The notes below the pieces were generated by a model. That model worked only from the letters and a program-made list of their open reading frames with translations. It made no database searches and was not told the DNA's origin. From contig NZ_JNAH01000008.1 in NCBI RefSeq assembly GCF_000759885.1, positions 395,910 to 459,909 on the forward strand: a DNA stretch of 64,000 nucleotides, read 5' to 3'. The translations under genes were made by a program, and so were the position numbers. Source of the DNA: Prochlorococcus marinus str. GP2. GTDB taxonomy: Bacteria; Cyanobacteriota; Cyanobacteriia; PCC-6307; Cyanobiaceae. Below, piece after piece: positions 7,864 to 18,549 of the stretch. Within the stretch, counting starts at the first letter, position 1. Each line of letters begins with the position of its first letter.

Positions 7864-10620
7864 TTAATTCAATAGTTCGAGTTTTTTAGTAATTGTCTCC
7901 TTTTGCAACGTACCCTCATTTAATTTAAATCTGCATTCATCGACAATATTTTTTGGAGCCTTATCAACGAAATTTTTATTAGATAATCTCTTATTTAAAT
8001 TTTCTAATTCAATAGTCACTTTTTTTAAATCCTTGGTTAACCTATCCTTTAATGCATCTATATTTACAAAATCCTGAAAAGGTAAGTAAACCTCTAAACC
8101 ACTAATTATCCCAGAAAAAGATTTAGAGAACTCTTTTTTATCAACAGCATTAGTTTTAAAAATAAATACTTCAGAAGATTTAGTTAAGGTTTGAATATCG
8201 TCAACTAAAGTTTTTAAAAAATCAATCAATTCATTATTGTCTGAAATTAAATATACAGGACCTTTTTCTGATGGCTTAAGACCTAATTCAGCTCTTAAAT
8301 TTCTAATCAACCTAATAATTTCAAAGAGTTGCTGAAAGGAATTATCAAGCTTATTATCAACAAATTTATTTTCGTGAATTGGCCATTTTTGAAGAGATAA
8401 TAATGCATTATCTGGTTTCAATAGCAGTGCATGCCAAAGTTCCTCAGTAATGTGCGGCATAAAAGGATGAATCATTACCAAAATATCATTGAGCACTTTT
8501 ATTAAAACTTTTTCAGATATTTGTCTATTTTTTGTCTCTTTATTATTAAACCTTTGTTTAGCAAATTCTACATACCAGTCACAAAAATCATTCCATGCAA
8601 ATTCATATAGAAGTTTCGCAGATTCTCCCAATTTATATTCTTTCAACAAAGCAGCGACTTTTATATTTACCTGATTCAATTTCGATAAAATCCACTTATC
8701 ACATAACTCTAAAGAAGCTTCATCACTCTCATTAAGCGAGTAATTATTGTTAGAAGTTTTATTAATTAAGACAAATTTAGTTGCATTCCATAATTTATTC
8801 GCAAAATTTCTTGAAGCTTCAACAGTTGAAGATGTATCTTTTTTCCTATCAAAATCAAGCCGGATATCTTGTCCAGCGCCTGCAACTTCTCGAATTAAAG
8901 CAAATCGTAGAGCATCAGAACCATATTTATCAATTAATAGTATTGGATCAATGCCATTACCTGAACTTTTACTCATTTTTTTATTGTTTTCATCTCGAAC
9001 TAGACCATGAATATAAACATCCATAAAAGGAATATTATTCGTAAAAGTATTACCCATCATTGTCATTCTGGCCACCCAGAAGAAAATAATATCGAAACCA
9101 GTAACAAGAACATTATTTGGATACCATTTTTTAAAATCCGGATGATTTGTATTGGGCCAACCAAGGGTTGAGAAAGGCCATAAACCACTTGAAAACCATG
9201 TATCCAAAACATCTTTATCACGAACCAATTTAATATTTAATCCAAACTTTTTATTAGCTTCGATTAAGGCATCTTCTTCATTTCTTGCAACGATATATGG
9301 AGTATTTTGTTCTATCGAGTCTTGAGACTCATCTAATACATACCATGCTGGTATTTGGTGCCCCCACCATAATTGTCGACTGATACACCAATCATTAATA
9401 TTCTCTAACCAATCCTTATAGACTTTCTCCCACCGTGGAGGAATAAACAATGGTTTTTTAGATTCAATTGCATTAAGACATCCTTGCGATATATCATCCA
9501 TATTCAAAAACCATTGTGTTGACAATAAAGGTTCAATTGGCACCTTACCTCTATCAGAAAAAGGAACAGTATGTTTATAATCCTCTATCTTTGTCAAAAG
9601 GCCTAAGTTATCCAGTTCTTTGATAATTTTTTTTCTAGCCTTATATCTATCTAAGTTTTGAAAAATACCTGCATTAATATTTAAAGTTCCATCTTTGTTC
9701 ATTACATTAATCTGTTTTAAATTATGCCTTTTTCCTATTGCAAAATCATTTGGATCATGGGCTGGAGTAACCTTCACACAACCTGTACCAAAATCTTTAT
9801 CAACATGTGAATCAGCGATAATAGGTATTTCTCTATCAACGAAAGGGACTTTTACTTTGAAACCAATAAATTCTTTATATCTATCATCATCAGGATTAAC
9901 TGCCACAGCAGTATCACCCAAAAGAGTTTCTGGTCTTGTTGTTGCAACTTCTAAGTACTTCTCTAACTGCTCACCACTTTCAGAAATTAAAGGGTATTTA
10001 AAATGCCATAAATGACCATTTACTTCTTGCATTTCAACTTCAAGATCACTTACGGCCGATTGAGATTCAGGGCACCAATTAACCAAATATTCGCCTCTAT
10101 AAATTAAATTCTTTTTATAGAGAATATTAAAAGCCTCAATAACTGCTTCATTTAATTTTTGATCAAGAGTAAATCTCTCTCTAGTCCAGTCAACTGAATA
10201 TCCTATCCTTTTTAACTGAGAAACTATTCTTCCACCACTTTGTTCTTTCCAGTTCCATGCTCTTTTAAGAAATTCATCTCTTCCAATATCCTCACTTGTT
10301 TTGCCTTCACTTTTTAATTGTTTTTCAAGAATAGTTTGAACAGCTATTGAAGCATGATCAGTTCCTGGCAAACACAAAACATTCTTACCTAAAAGCCTTT
10401 GAAAACGTACTACAACATCTATCAAAGAAGTATTAAATGCATGCCCCATATGCAAAGATCCAGTTACATTTGGTGGCGGAATAACTACACAAAAAGGCTC
10501 CCCATCATCCTCCGGGTTAGGACTAAACGCCTTTAGACTTTCCCATTTTTCTTGCCACTTTTTCTCTACTTCACAAGGTGAATAATTCTCTAAAGATAAT
10601 TGATCATTTATCTCTGTCAT
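7864..10620 (-). CDS. valS: Valyl-tRNA synthetase
   Basis: This class I aminoacyl-tRNA synthetase charges tRNA-Val. The HIGH motif appears as HMGH at residues 57-60 (after PPPNVTGSL) and the KMSKS loop as KKMSKSSGNG in the second half. The editing domain (ATTRPETLLGDTAVAVNP) is intact. A C-terminal coiled-coil arm with LEVYLPFQ and many Lys/Glu is typical of ValRS. The chosen start is the ATG at 10620 (MTEINDQ), giving 918 residues; a TTG two codons upstream is less likely. A tRNA-Val gene lies about 450 bp away on the same strand, probably by coincidence. Confidence 0.97.
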   Translation of the reverse strand: MTEINDQLSLENYSPCEVEKKWQEKWESLKAFSPNPEDDGEPFCVVIPPPNVTGSLHMGHAFNTSLIDVVVRFQRLLGKNVLCLPGTDHASIAVQTILEKQLKSEGKTSEDIGRDEFLKRAWNWKEQSGGRIVSQLKRIGYSVDWTRERFTLDQKLNEAVIEAFNILYKKNLIYRGEYLVNWCPESQSAVSDLEVEMQEVNGHLWHFKYPLISESGEQLEKYLEVATTRPETLLGDTAVAVNPDDDRYKEFIGFKVKVPFVDREIPIIADSHVDKDFGTGCVKVTPAHDPNDFAIGKRHNLKQINVMNKDGTLNINAGIFQNLDRYKARKKIIKELDNLGLLTKIEDYKHTVPFSDRGKVPIEPLLSTQWFLNMDDISQGCLNAIESKKPLFIPPRWEKVYKDWLENINDWCISRQLWWGHQIPAWYVLDESQDSIEQNTPYIVARNEEDALIEANKKFGLNIKLVRDKDVLDTWFSSGLWPFSTLGWPNTNHPDFKKWYPNNVLVTGFDIIFFWVARMTMMGNTFTNNIPFMDVYIHGLVRDENNKKMSKSSGNGIDPILLIDKYGSDALRFALIREVAGAGQDIRLDFDRKKDTSSTVEASRNFANKLWNATKFVLINKTSNNNYSLNESDEASLELCDKWILSKLNQVNIKVAALLKEYKLGESAKLLYEFAWNDFCDWYVEFAKQRFNNKETKNRQISEKVLIKVLNDILVMIHPFMPHITEELWHALLLKPDNALLSLQKWPIHENKFVDNKLDNSFQQLFEIIRLIRNLRAELGLKPSEKGPVYLISDNNELIDFLKTLVDDIQTLTKSSEVFIFKTNAVDKKEFSKSFSGIISGLEVYLPFQDFVNIDALKDRLTKDLKKVTIELENLNKRLSNKNFVDKAPKNIVDECRFKLNEGTLQKETITKKLELLN

Positions 10621-10717
10621 GGGCAAATTTTATTTCAATAAACTTTTTGTTTATTTTATCTTGAGAGGAGACAAATAATGAAAATAATATTAGTTTGCAA
10701 AAAAAGACACATCCACT

Positions 10718-11059
10718 CTACAAAAGTTTGAAGCCAGAACCACAAGAACAACGTTTTGCATTTTTTGGTGTTGAAATAAGAAATCCACCGCCGCTCAAAT
10801 CACCGTAATAATCTAATTTTAAATCTTTCAGTAAATTAAACTTTTTCACATCTGCATATAAAGTTACTCCTTCAGTTCTTGAAATTGGAGATCCATTACA
10901 TCTTCCTGGCCTTAATTTAATATGCATCCATCCTTCTGAACAATTTTTATCCTCTACCAAATCAATCGACATTTCTCCTGGAGAACCTCCAAAAGAAGCT
11001 TGCCTAGATAATTCTGAAGCAGCGCTTTGACTGATTGAAAGATTGACGATCTCAGTCAT
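10718..11059 (-). CDS. A-type iron-sulfur cluster carrier (IscA/SufA/HesB family)
   Basis: The 113-residue protein is a scaffold or carrier that passes Fe-S clusters to apoproteins. The three ligand cysteines are C40, C104 and C106 (RCSCGSGF at the C-terminus). The spacing C-X63-C-X-C is exactly that of the family. The region YYGDLSGGGFLISTPKNAK before the last cysteines is also characteristic. The reading frame stays open upstream to 11104 but would run into the tRNA-Val gene, so I take the ATG at 11059 as the start. Photosystem I assembly makes Fe-S supply important in this organism. Confidence 0.88.
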   Translation of the reverse strand: MTEIVNLSISQSAASELSRQASFGGSPGEMSIDLVEDKNCSEGWMHIKLRPGRCNGSPISRTEGVTLYADVKKFNLLKDLKLDYYGDLSGGGFLISTPKNAKRCSCGSGFKLL

Positions 11060-11075
11060 TAGAAAAATAATAAAT

Positions 11076-11146
<71 letters not shown>

Positions 11147-11244
11147 TTATAATAATTCATTCTAATAGATGAAGTTGAAAAATTTATACTAAGTATTTAA
11201 ATATTTCATGATTGAGGCAAAATTTAATTACTAAGATATATCCT

Positions 11245-12099
11245 ATGTCCTTAAACAATAGATATAAATTGGAAAACAATTCCGATTTAGAGACTATAAA
11301 TAGTTTTAAAATTTTAATATCTAATATCAAAGCATTAAAAGATAAAACTTGGGGCTGCCCATGGCAGAAAATACAGTCTCATATTTCGTTGATCCCATTT
11401 TTGTATGAAGAAATTAATGAATTTATAGATGCGATATATGAAAAAAATGCAGATAACATATGTGAAGAGTTAGGAGATCTTTTATTACAAGTTATGCTTC
11501 ATGCCGAAATTGGTTTCGAAGAAAAAGAATTTGCACTAAATGATGTTATAAAAAATCTAAATAAGAAAATTATTAATAGACATCCATATATTTTTAACAA
11601 AAAAGAAAAAGTATCATTTAAAAAATCACAACAGATTTGGGAAAGTATTAAAAATTCAGAAAAAGAAGCACCGCATATGGAATCATCAATTAGTAGAAAT
11701 TTAAATTTACAAATTAAAAATTTACCTCCAACGATAGCAACAGATAAAATTACAAATGTTGTTAAAAAATATGGCTTTAAATGGGAAAGTACCGATCAAA
11801 TTTTTGAAAAGTTAGAAGAAGAAATTAATGAATTAAAAGAAGCAATTAAGAGTAAAAATGATTCAGATATACAAAATGAATTTGGGGATATTTACTTCAC
11901 CCTTCTTAATATCTCAAACTTTTTAAAAATAAATCCTGAATCAGCTCTTCAAAAAACTAATAAAAAATTTTTAGACAGATTTTCTATCGTCGAAGAGCAT
12001 GCAGGAGATAATATTAAAAAACAATCTCCCAAAGACTTTCAACGGCTTTGGCAAATAGCCAAACAAAAACTGGCGGGAAAATTTCCTAAAAGCAAATGA
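11245..12099 (+). CDS. mazG: Nucleoside triphosphate pyrophosphohydrolase MazG
   Basis: MazG hydrolyses NTPs to NMPs and pyrophosphate. It has a house-cleaning role and can affect ppGpp-linked responses. The tandem all-alpha MazG fold is clear. The first domain has GCPWQKIQSH (37-46), metal-binding EEINE (55-59) and EELGD (74-78). The second domain repeats EEEINELKEA and NEFGDIYFT. I chose the ATG at 11245 (284 residues); an in-frame TTG at 11212 would add 11 residues. The stop overlaps the speE start by 4 bp (ATGA), implying translational coupling. Cyanophages also carry mazG, but this one is in a stable chromosomal context. Confidence 0.93.
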   Translation: MSLNNRYKLENNSDLETINSFKILISNIKALKDKTWGCPWQKIQSHISLIPFLYEEINEFIDAIYEKNADNICEELGDLLLQVMLHAEIGFEEKEFALNDVIKNLNKKIINRHPYIFNKKEKVSFKKSQQIWESIKNSEKEAPHMESSISRNLNLQIKNLPPTIATDKITNVVKKYGFKWESTDQIFEKLEEEINELKEAIKSKNDSDIQNEFGDIYFTLLNISNFLKINPESALQKTNKKFLDRFSIVEEHAGDNIKKQSPKDFQRLWQIAKQKLAGKFPKSK

Positions 12100-12947
12100 C
12101 AAATATTAAAACATGGATAGATGAATATCATCAAGGCTCAAGATTTGGCTTGAATGGGAAAATTCTAATTAAAAAAACCTCAAAATATCAAGAAATTATT
12201 GTTATTGAAAATGAATACTATGGCAGAGCTTTAATGCTAGATGGTTGCTGGATGACATCATTAAAAGACGAGAAATATTATCATGAGTGTCTTGTACATC
12301 CTGCACTAAGTAGCATTGATGAAATATCTAATGTACTAATTATTGGCGGTGGGGACGGTGGTACTTTAAGAGAATGCGTTAAATATTCTCAAATATCAAA
12401 AATTGATCTAATAGAAATTGATGAGGAGGTAATCAAAATATCTAAAAAATTCCTAAAAAAAATTGGAGGCGAAGCATGGAATGACAAAAGATTAAAAATA
12501 CATGTTGATGATGGTGTTCAATGGGTTAAAAAAACAAGAGATAATTTTTACGACGTTATACTTATAGATTGTTCAGATCCCTCAGAATTTTCGAATTTAT
12601 TATTTTCAGATTCTTTTTATGAAGAATGTAAAAGAATACTTACACCAAAGGGGATATTAGCAACGCAAAGCGAATCTCCTGAATCCTTCAAAAATATTCA
12701 CATAAATATTTTGAAAACCCTAAAAAATATATTTAAAGTATCTAAAACTATGTATTCCTTTGTGCCTATATATCCAAGCGGTATTTGGAGCTGGACATTC
12801 GCTTCTTCAGAAGATATAAATTTATCAAAAATAAATTATGTGGAAGCCCTAAAAATAGAAAAAGGATGTGAAATTTGGAATTTAAATTTTCAAAATGCAG
12901 CATTTAAAATGATGCCAAATAAAATTGTAAAAGAACTAGATTTATAA
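12096..12947 (+). CDS. speE: Spermidine synthase (polyamine aminopropyltransferase)
   Basis: The enzyme transfers an aminopropyl group from decarboxylated S-adenosylmethionine to putrescine. The 283-residue protein has the Rossmann glycine motif GGGDGG at 84-89, the YHE substrate motif at 62-64, an acidic end to beta-2 (IEIDEEV) and the catalytic aspartate D158 in IDCSDP. The start overlaps the mazG stop by 4 bp, and speB follows 1 bp after the stop. This tight linkage to a ureohydrolase supports an agmatine-putrescine-spermidine route. Confidence 0.95.
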   Translation: MTNIKTWIDEYHQGSRFGLNGKILIKKTSKYQEIIVIENEYYGRALMLDGCWMTSLKDEKYYHECLVHPALSSIDEISNVLIIGGGDGGTLRECVKYSQISKIDLIEIDEEVIKISKKFLKKIGGEAWNDKRLKIHVDDGVQWVKKTRDNFYDVILIDCSDPSEFSNLLFSDSFYEECKRILTPKGILATQSESPESFKNIHINILKTLKNIFKVSKTMYSFVPIYPSGIWSWTFASSEDINLSKINYVEALKIEKGCEIWNLNFQNAAFKMMPNKIVKELDL

Positions 12948-12948
12948 G

Positions 12949-13830
12949 ATGACAAAAAATTTATTTGATAACGAAAATGCAATTTACATGGGAGCAAAAA
13001 GAAGTCCTGAGAATTGCTCAATTGGTATATTTGGAGCTAATTATGACGGGACATGTTCGTTTAAACCAGGAGCAAGATTTGGTCCAGAAGCAATAAGACA
13101 AGTCAGTTCTTGTTTAGAAACATATTGTCCAAAAATAAAAAAAGACTTAGAAGATATTATGTATGTTGATTTTGGATCAATACTAATTGATAAAAATGAC
13201 TCAAAGTCCGTTATTGAATGGGTTAAATCAGCAACAAATTATTTAATTAGTAAACGCCTTAGTCCTATCATGCTTGGAGGCGAACACTCTATTACAAGAG
13301 GTGCTATTGAAGCATTAGTAAAAAAATATCCAGATTTGATATTGGTACAACTTGATGCTCATGCAGATTTAAGAGAATCATATATGGGAAATGAACATAG
13401 TCATGCTTGTACTATGAAAAGATGCTTAGAAGTGCTACCTGAAAAGAAAATTTTGCAAGTAGGGATAAGAAGTGGCACTAAAGAAGAATTTGAAATAATG
13501 CATGACAACAACCAATTAGTTAATTTTTGTCCAGGCGGAAATGCACATGAGCTAAAACAAGCTCTTCTACCATACGCTAAGTCTCCAATCTATCTAACAA
13601 TAGATTTAGACTGGTTTGATCCAAGTTTATTAGCTGGGACGGGCACTCCAGAACCAGGAGGATTTTTTTGGAATGACTTTGAAGAAATACTGAAAACTTT
13701 AAAAGACTTTAGAATTGTGGCTTCAGATATTGTGGAATTGTCTCCAGAAATTGATAAAAGCGGAGTAAGTAGCATAGTTGCAGCCAAAGTACTTAGAAGC
13801 TTAATTTTGTCATTAGAAAATATGCAATAA
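12949..13830 (+). CDS. speB: Agmatinase-type ureohydrolase
   Basis: This 293-residue binuclear metal hydrolase belongs to the arginase/agmatinase superfamily. Metal ligands are visible: H113 (GGEHS), D136, H138 and D140 (LDAHADLR), and D219 and D221 (IDLDWFDP). It most likely converts agmatine to putrescine and urea, given the adjacent spermidine synthase. Caution is needed because some cyanobacterial enzymes of this family annotated as agmatinases hydrolyse guanidine. The short N-terminus and the speE context favour agmatine here. It is followed by gcvT after 50 bp. Confidence 0.88.
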   Translation: MTKNLFDNENAIYMGAKRSPENCSIGIFGANYDGTCSFKPGARFGPEAIRQVSSCLETYCPKIKKDLEDIMYVDFGSILIDKNDSKSVIEWVKSATNYLISKRLSPIMLGGEHSITRGAIEALVKKYPDLILVQLDAHADLRESYMGNEHSHACTMKRCLEVLPEKKILQVGIRSGTKEEFEIMHDNNQLVNFCPGGNAHELKQALLPYAKSPIYLTIDLDWFDPSLLAGTGTPEPGGFFWNDFEEILKTLKDFRIVASDIVELSPEIDKSGVSSIVAAKVLRSLILSLENMQ

Positions 13831-13880
13831 AAAATTTCTAAACTACAGTGTAAAAATACTAAATAAAAACTAAATATTTC

Positions 13881-14993
13881 ATGGATTTGCGAAAAAGTCC
13901 TCTTTATTCAAAATATGCTGAATCAAATGCAAAATTAGTGAATTTTGCAGGTTGGGAAATGCCAATATCATTTTCAGGATTAATTAAAGAGCATGAATCA
14001 GTCAGATCTTCAGCAGGATTATTTGATATTTCTCACATGGGTGTGATATCTGTTAAGGGAATCAATCCAAAGGATTATATTCAAAAACTTTTTCCTACTA
14101 ATTTATACTTCTTTTCTGAAGGTCAGGGTCTTTATACAGTAATGCTCAATGATAAAGGAGGAATAATAGATGACTTAATAATTTATGACCTTGGTATACA
14201 AGAAAATAACATATCAGAATTATTGTTAATAGTTAATGCGAGTAGATATGAAGAGGATTTTCAGTGGATAAAAAATAATTTAACTAAATATGAAATTTCG
14301 ATAACAAACTTTAAAAAAGACAAAGTACTTTTAGCACTACAGGGAAGAAACTCATTCAATTTATTTGAAGAATGGATTGAATCTTCTATCTCACATATCC
14401 CTAACTTTGGATGCGAATATAAAATTTTTGAACATATTTCGCCTAAAGAAAAAATTTTCTTTTCAAAGACGGGATATACAGGGGAAAATGGTTTAGAAAT
14501 ACTTTTATCTAAAAAAGCAGCAATTAATTTATGGGATTTCTTAATTTCCAAAAATGTTGCGCCTTGTGGGTTAGGAGCTAGAGATACTCTGAGATTAGAA
14601 GCAGGCATGCATCTTTATGGCCAAGACATAAATGAAGAAACTTCTCCATATGAAGCAGGGTTAGGATGGCTAGTACATCTAGAAAATAATCACGAATTCT
14701 TTGGAAGAAGATTTCTTGAAGAGCAGTCAAGATTAGGTATTCAAAAAAAGTTAGTTGGTCTCTCTATAGAAGGTAAAGCAATAGGGAGAAAAGGTTGCGC
14801 AGTAATAAAAGATGGAGAGAATATTGGAACTATCACTAGCGGCAGTTGGTCTCCAACTAAACAAAAAGCTATAGCTTTTGCATACATCCATACTTCGCAT
14901 GCCTTAATAAATAATGAAGTTCAAATATTAATAAGAGGTAAAAAATTTAAAGGGGTTATAACAAAAAGAGCGTTTTATAAAAAGAATTATTAA
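13881..14993 (+). CDS. gcvT: Glycine cleavage system T protein (aminomethyltransferase)
   Basis: This enzyme takes the aminomethyl group from the lipoyl-H protein and passes the one-carbon unit to tetrahydrofolate, releasing ammonia. It is needed in photorespiratory glycine metabolism. At 370 residues it is of usual length. Family motifs include [12 protein letters not shown] near residue 22, [15 protein letters not shown] and [14 protein letters not shown], followed by the C-terminal barrel ending in a [10 protein letters not shown] segment. The 50-bp upstream gap is too short to hold a glycine riboswitch and I see none. It probably shares a transcript with speB. Confidence 0.95.
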   Translation: MDLRKSPLYSKYAESNAKLVNFAGWEMPISFSGLIKEHESVRSSAGLFDISHMGVISVKGINPKDYIQKLFPTNLYFFSEGQGLYTVMLNDKGGIIDDLIIYDLGIQENNISELLLIVNASRYEEDFQWIKNNLTKYEISITNFKKDKVLLALQGRNSFNLFEEWIESSISHIPNFGCEYKIFEHISPKEKIFFSKTGYTGENGLEILLSKKAAINLWDFLISKNVAPCGLGARDTLRLEAGMHLYGQDINEETSPYEAGLGWLVHLENNHEFFGRRFLEEQSRLGIQKKLVGLSIEGKAIGRKGCAVIKDGENIGTITSGSWSPTKQKAIAFAYIHTSHALINNEVQILIRGKKFKGVITKRAFYKKNY

Positions 14994-15048
14994 CTAAATT
15001 TGCCCTCAAAGAATTATTATAAGTTATTGATAAATAAATCATACTTAG

Positions 15049-16845
15049 ATGAGAAACAAAATTTGTGAAGAACTCAATAATACAGATATTGGTAAATTAG
15101 TTAATCTATGCGGATGGGTAGATAGAAGAAGAGATCATGGTGGTGTAATTTTTATTGATTTAAGAGACCATAGTGGATTCTTACAAATAACAATTAACCC
15201 CGATGATGGAGCAAATCTATTTAAACAGGCAGAAACTCTAAGAAATGAGACGGTAATAATGGTTAGCGGAATTATTAATGAAAGACCAAAAGATTCAATA
15301 AATAAAAATTTAAGTACTGGAGAGTTAGAGCTTAAGGTTAAAGATTTGCAAATTCTCAACCAAATTAAAAAAAACCTACCTTTTCCAGTGTCTATACATG
15401 ATTATGAAAATACAAAAGAAGAACTAAGATTAAAATATAGATACCTTGATTTAAGAAGGGGTAAATTACTAGAAAATTTAAAAACAAGACACAAGATTAT
15501 TAAAGTTGCTAGAGAATTTCTTGATAATTTTGGATTTACTGAAGTAGAGACCCCACTACTTACAAAATCAACACCAGAAGGCGCTCGCGATTTTCTTGTT
15601 CCTGCGCGTCTTTCAAATGGAGCATTTTTTGCTCTACCCCAATCTCCACAGTTATTTAAACAACTTTTAATGGTTGGGGGCTTAGATAAGTATTATCAAA
15701 TCGCAAAATGCTTCCGTGATGAAGACTTAAGGGCAGATAGACAGCCAGAGTTTACACAATTAGATATAGAGATGAGCTTTATTAATGAAGAAGAAATAAT
15801 TTCTTTTAATGAAAGTCTCATAAAAAAAATATGGAAAGAAGTGTTAAATATTAATTTTAATAATGCTTTTCCAAGAATGTCATGGCAGACAGCAATGGAT
15901 AATTACGGAACTGATAGACCAGATACAAGATATCAAATGTTATTAAAAGATTTAGGAGGAGTATTAGGTGATATTGGATTTAATATTTTCACCAAGGCAA
16001 TTAAGTCTGGAGGTTATATAAAATCCATAACAGTCAAAGGAGGTAATTCAAGTATTAGCAACGTAAGAATTAAACCAGGAGGCGATATCTTCCAAGTGGC
16101 TCAAGATGCCGGAGCTGGTGGTTTGGCCTTTATAAGGGTCAAAGGAGATGAGCTTGAGACTATTGGGGCAATTAAAAATAATTTAAGTGAAAAGCATATA
16201 GCTGATATTTTAAAAATCACGGAAGCAAAAGATGGAGACTTAATCCTCTTAGGAGCTGGAGATAAACAAATTGTCAATCAGTCATTAGATAGGGTTAGAC
16301 AATATATCGCAAAGGACTTAAATCTCATTGATAAAAGTAAATGGAATTTCTTATGGGTAACAGACTTCCCTATGTTTGAGAGAAATGAAGAGGAAAATAG
16401 ATATGAAGCTTTACATCATCCTTTTTGTTCTCCAAAAAATATAAAATTTAAAGATTATGAAAACTTGAAAAAAGAAATTGAGAGCTCTACAGCAAATGCT
16501 TATGACTTAGTTCTTAATGGATTGGAGTTAGGGGGTGGCTCTTTACGTATTCATGAAGCGAACTTACAAAGAGAAGTTTTGAGAACGGTAGGACTTACTG
16601 ATAAAGAGATTGATGAAAAATTTGGATTTTTAATAGAAGCACTAGAAATGGGTGCTCCCCCTCATGGTGGAATAGCGTTTGGATTGGATCGTATTACCAT
16701 GCTGATCATTGGTGCAGATTCAATCAGAGAAACCATTGCTTTTCCAAAAAATCAACAAGCAAAATGTCTTCTCACAAATGCACCTTCAAATGTCTCTGAA
16801 TCACAATTAAAAGAATTAGATATTGAAATAACAATTGATGAATAA
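15049..16845 (+). CDS. aspS: Aspartyl-tRNA synthetase
   Basis: This bacterial-type class II synthetase of 598 residues charges tRNA-Asp. An N-terminal OB-fold anticodon domain (about 1-105) is followed by class II motif 1, motif 2 ([16 protein letters not shown]), the bacterial GAD insertion (about 290-400) and motif 3 (GIAFGLDRI). Whether it is discriminating or also charges tRNA-Asn cannot be decided from the sequence by eye. It is preceded by gcvT (55 bp) and followed by a 75-bp gap before pyrG. Confidence 0.96.
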   Translation: MRNKICEELNNTDIGKLVNLCGWVDRRRDHGGVIFIDLRDHSGFLQITINPDDGANLFKQAETLRNETVIMVSGIINERPKDSINKNLSTGELELKVKDLQILNQIKKNLPFPVSIHDYENTKEELRLKYRYLDLRRGKLLENLKTRHKIIKVAREFLDNFGFTEVETPLLTKSTPEGARDFLVPARLSNGAFFALPQSPQLFKQLLMVGGLDKYYQIAKCFRDEDLRADRQPEFTQLDIEMSFINEEEIISFNESLIKKIWKEVLNINFNNAFPRMSWQTAMDNYGTDRPDTRYQMLLKDLGGVLGDIGFNIFTKAIKSGGYIKSITVKGGNSSISNVRIKPGGDIFQVAQDAGAGGLAFIRVKGDELETIGAIKNNLSEKHIADILKITEAKDGDLILLGAGDKQIVNQSLDRVRQYIAKDLNLIDKSKWNFLWVTDFPMFERNEEENRYEALHHPFCSPKNIKFKDYENLKKEIESSTANAYDLVLNGLELGGGSLRIHEANLQREVLRTVGLTDKEIDEKFGFLIEALEMGAPPHGGIAFGLDRITMLIIGADSIRETIAFPKNQQAKCLLTNAPSNVSESQLKELDIEITIDE

Positions 16846-16890
16846 GAATATATATGGATGTTCTAAAAGTTTTTTGTTTAAATAAAATAT

Positions 16891-16911
16891 AAGGAGGCTG
16901 TGCTTAATTAA
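16891..16911 (+). promoter_or_regulatory. Strong Shine-Dalgarno-like site and 4-codon mini-ORF in the pyrG leader
   Basis: AAGGAGG at 16891-16897 is a consensus Shine-Dalgarno sequence, but it ends 23 nt before the pyrG ATG, too far to serve it. A GTG-CTT-AAT-TAA mini-ORF (16900-16911) starts only 2 nt after it. Most genes in this window lack any Shine-Dalgarno. The element may be a leader involved in pyrG control, or a relic. Its function is inference. Confidence 0.35.
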
Positions 16912-16920
16912 AAATATTTA

Positions 16921-18531
16921 ATGTCAAAATTTGTATTTGTCACCGGAGGAGTAGTTTCTAGCATTGGTAAAGGAATTGTAGCTGCAAGCTTAGGAAGATT
17001 ATTAAAGTCTAGAGGATATAGTGTTTCAATATTAAAACTAGATCCATATCTAAATGTTGATCCAGGAACAATGAGCCCTTTCCAACATGGAGAAGTATTT
17101 GTGACTGAAGATGGGGCTGAAACAGATTTAGATTTAGGTCACTACGAAAGATTTACTGATACTGCAATGACTAGGTTAAATAGTGTGACTACGGGATCTA
17201 TTTATCAAGCAGTTATCAATAAAGAAAGAAGAGGTAGTTATAACGGTGGAACTGTACAAGTAATACCTCACATAACGGGAGAAATAAGGGAGAGAATTCA
17301 TAGAGTAGCCTCCAACAGTAATGCAGATATAATTATTACTGAAATTGGTGGGACAGTTGGTGATATTGAATCTCTACCTTTTTTAGAGGCAATAAGAGAA
17401 TTCAAAAATGATGTCAATAAGAACGATGTTGCATACATACACGTAACATTACTTCCTTACATCAAAACCTCTGGCGAAATAAAAACTAAACCAACACAAC
17501 ATTCAGTGAAAGAATTAAGATCAATTGGAATTCAGCCAGATTTACTTGTATGCCGCAGTGATAAATCTATCAATGCAGCTCTTAAAAAGAAGCTTAGTGG
17601 TTTTTGCGGGGTTAGTATCAACTCTGTGATTGAAGCTTTAGATGCAGACAGTATTTATTCTGTACCTCTTTCTTTAAAAAAAGAAGGGTTATGCAAAGAA
17701 ACCCTGAAGTATTTAGAACTTGAAGATAAAAAATGTGATTTGAAAAATTGGGAACAACTAATACACAATCTAAGAAATCCTGGAGCTCCAATCAAAGTTG
17801 CTCTCGTAGGTAAATACATTGAACTTGGAGATGCATATTTATCCGTTGTTGAAGCTTTAAGACATGCATGCATTGAACAAAAGGCTTTATTAGATTTACA
17901 TTGGGTAAGTGCTGAAATGATAGAAAAAAATTCAGCAGAAACTTACTTAAATGAAGTTGATGCGATTGTCGTACCAGGGGGATTTGGCAATAGAGGAGTA
18001 AATGGAAAAATTTCGGCAATAAAATTCGCAAGAGAAAATAAAATTCCATTTTTAGGTTTATGCCTTGGTATGCAATGTGCAGTTATAGAATGGGCTAGGA
18101 ATGTAGCTAATCTTCCGGATGCATCTAGTTCAGAACTAGACCCAAACACTCCCAATCCAGTGATACATTTATTACCAGAACAAGAAGATATAGTTGATTT
18201 AGGTGGAACGATGAGACTTGGAGTTTACCCATGTAGATTGACAAAAAATACAACTGGTAAAAACTTATATGCTGAAGATGTTATTTATGAGAGACATCGA
18301 CATAGATACGAATTTAATAATTACTACAAACAAAGTTTTTTAGATTCTGGATACAAAATTAGTGGTACATCACCAGATGGCAGATTAGTTGAGTTAATTG
18401 AATTAGAAAATCATCCATACTTCTTAGCATGTCAATATCATCCTGAATTTTTATCACGACCTGGAAAACCTCATCCTTTATTTAAAGGTTTAATAAAAGC
18501 CTCTCAAGATAAGTTAACTCAATCAAATTAA
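16921..18531 (+). CDS. pyrG: CTP synthase
   Basis: CTP synthase aminates UTP using glutamine and ATP. The N-terminal synthetase domain begins with the P-loop-like [11 protein letters not shown] (9-19) and [19 protein letters not shown]. The C-terminal class I glutamine amidotransferase domain carries the nucleophile C381 in LGLCLGMQ, with the catalytic His/Glu in QYHPEF near residue 508. The 536-residue length is standard. A consensus Shine-Dalgarno lies unusually far upstream. queE follows after 18 bp, making pyrG the first gene of a pyrG-queE-queC-pabB-pabC run. Confidence 0.97.
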   Translation: MSKFVFVTGGVVSSIGKGIVAASLGRLLKSRGYSVSILKLDPYLNVDPGTMSPFQHGEVFVTEDGAETDLDLGHYERFTDTAMTRLNSVTTGSIYQAVINKERRGSYNGGTVQVIPHITGEIRERIHRVASNSNADIIITEIGGTVGDIESLPFLEAIREFKNDVNKNDVAYIHVTLLPYIKTSGEIKTKPTQHSVKELRSIGIQPDLLVCRSDKSINAALKKKLSGFCGVSINSVIEALDADSIYSVPLSLKKEGLCKETLKYLELEDKKCDLKNWEQLIHNLRNPGAPIKVALVGKYIELGDAYLSVVEALRHACIEQKALLDLHWVSAEMIEKNSAETYLNEVDAIVVPGGFGNRGVNGKISAIKFARENKIPFLGLCLGMQCAVIEWARNVANLPDASSSELDPNTPNPVIHLLPEQEDIVDLGGTMRLGVYPCRLTKNTTGKNLYAEDVIYERHRHRYEFNNYYKQSFLDSGYKISGTSPDGRLVELIELENHPYFLACQYHPEFLSRPGKPHPLFKGLIKASQDKLTQSN

Positions 18532-18549
18532 TATTCTTTATTTTTTTGA

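Noticed and set aside
8489..10015. Open frames on the plus strand inside valS
   Set aside because: Antisense shadows of a complete synthetase gene, with no plausible protein features.
10678..10731. 17-codon ORF after a GAGAGGAG sequence on the plus strand
   Set aside because: It overlaps the end of the Fe-S carrier gene on the other strand, is very short, and the purine-rich site is probably chance.
13831..13880. Glycine riboswitch upstream of gcvT
   Set aside because: The gap is only 50 bp and AT-rich, too short for the aptamer.
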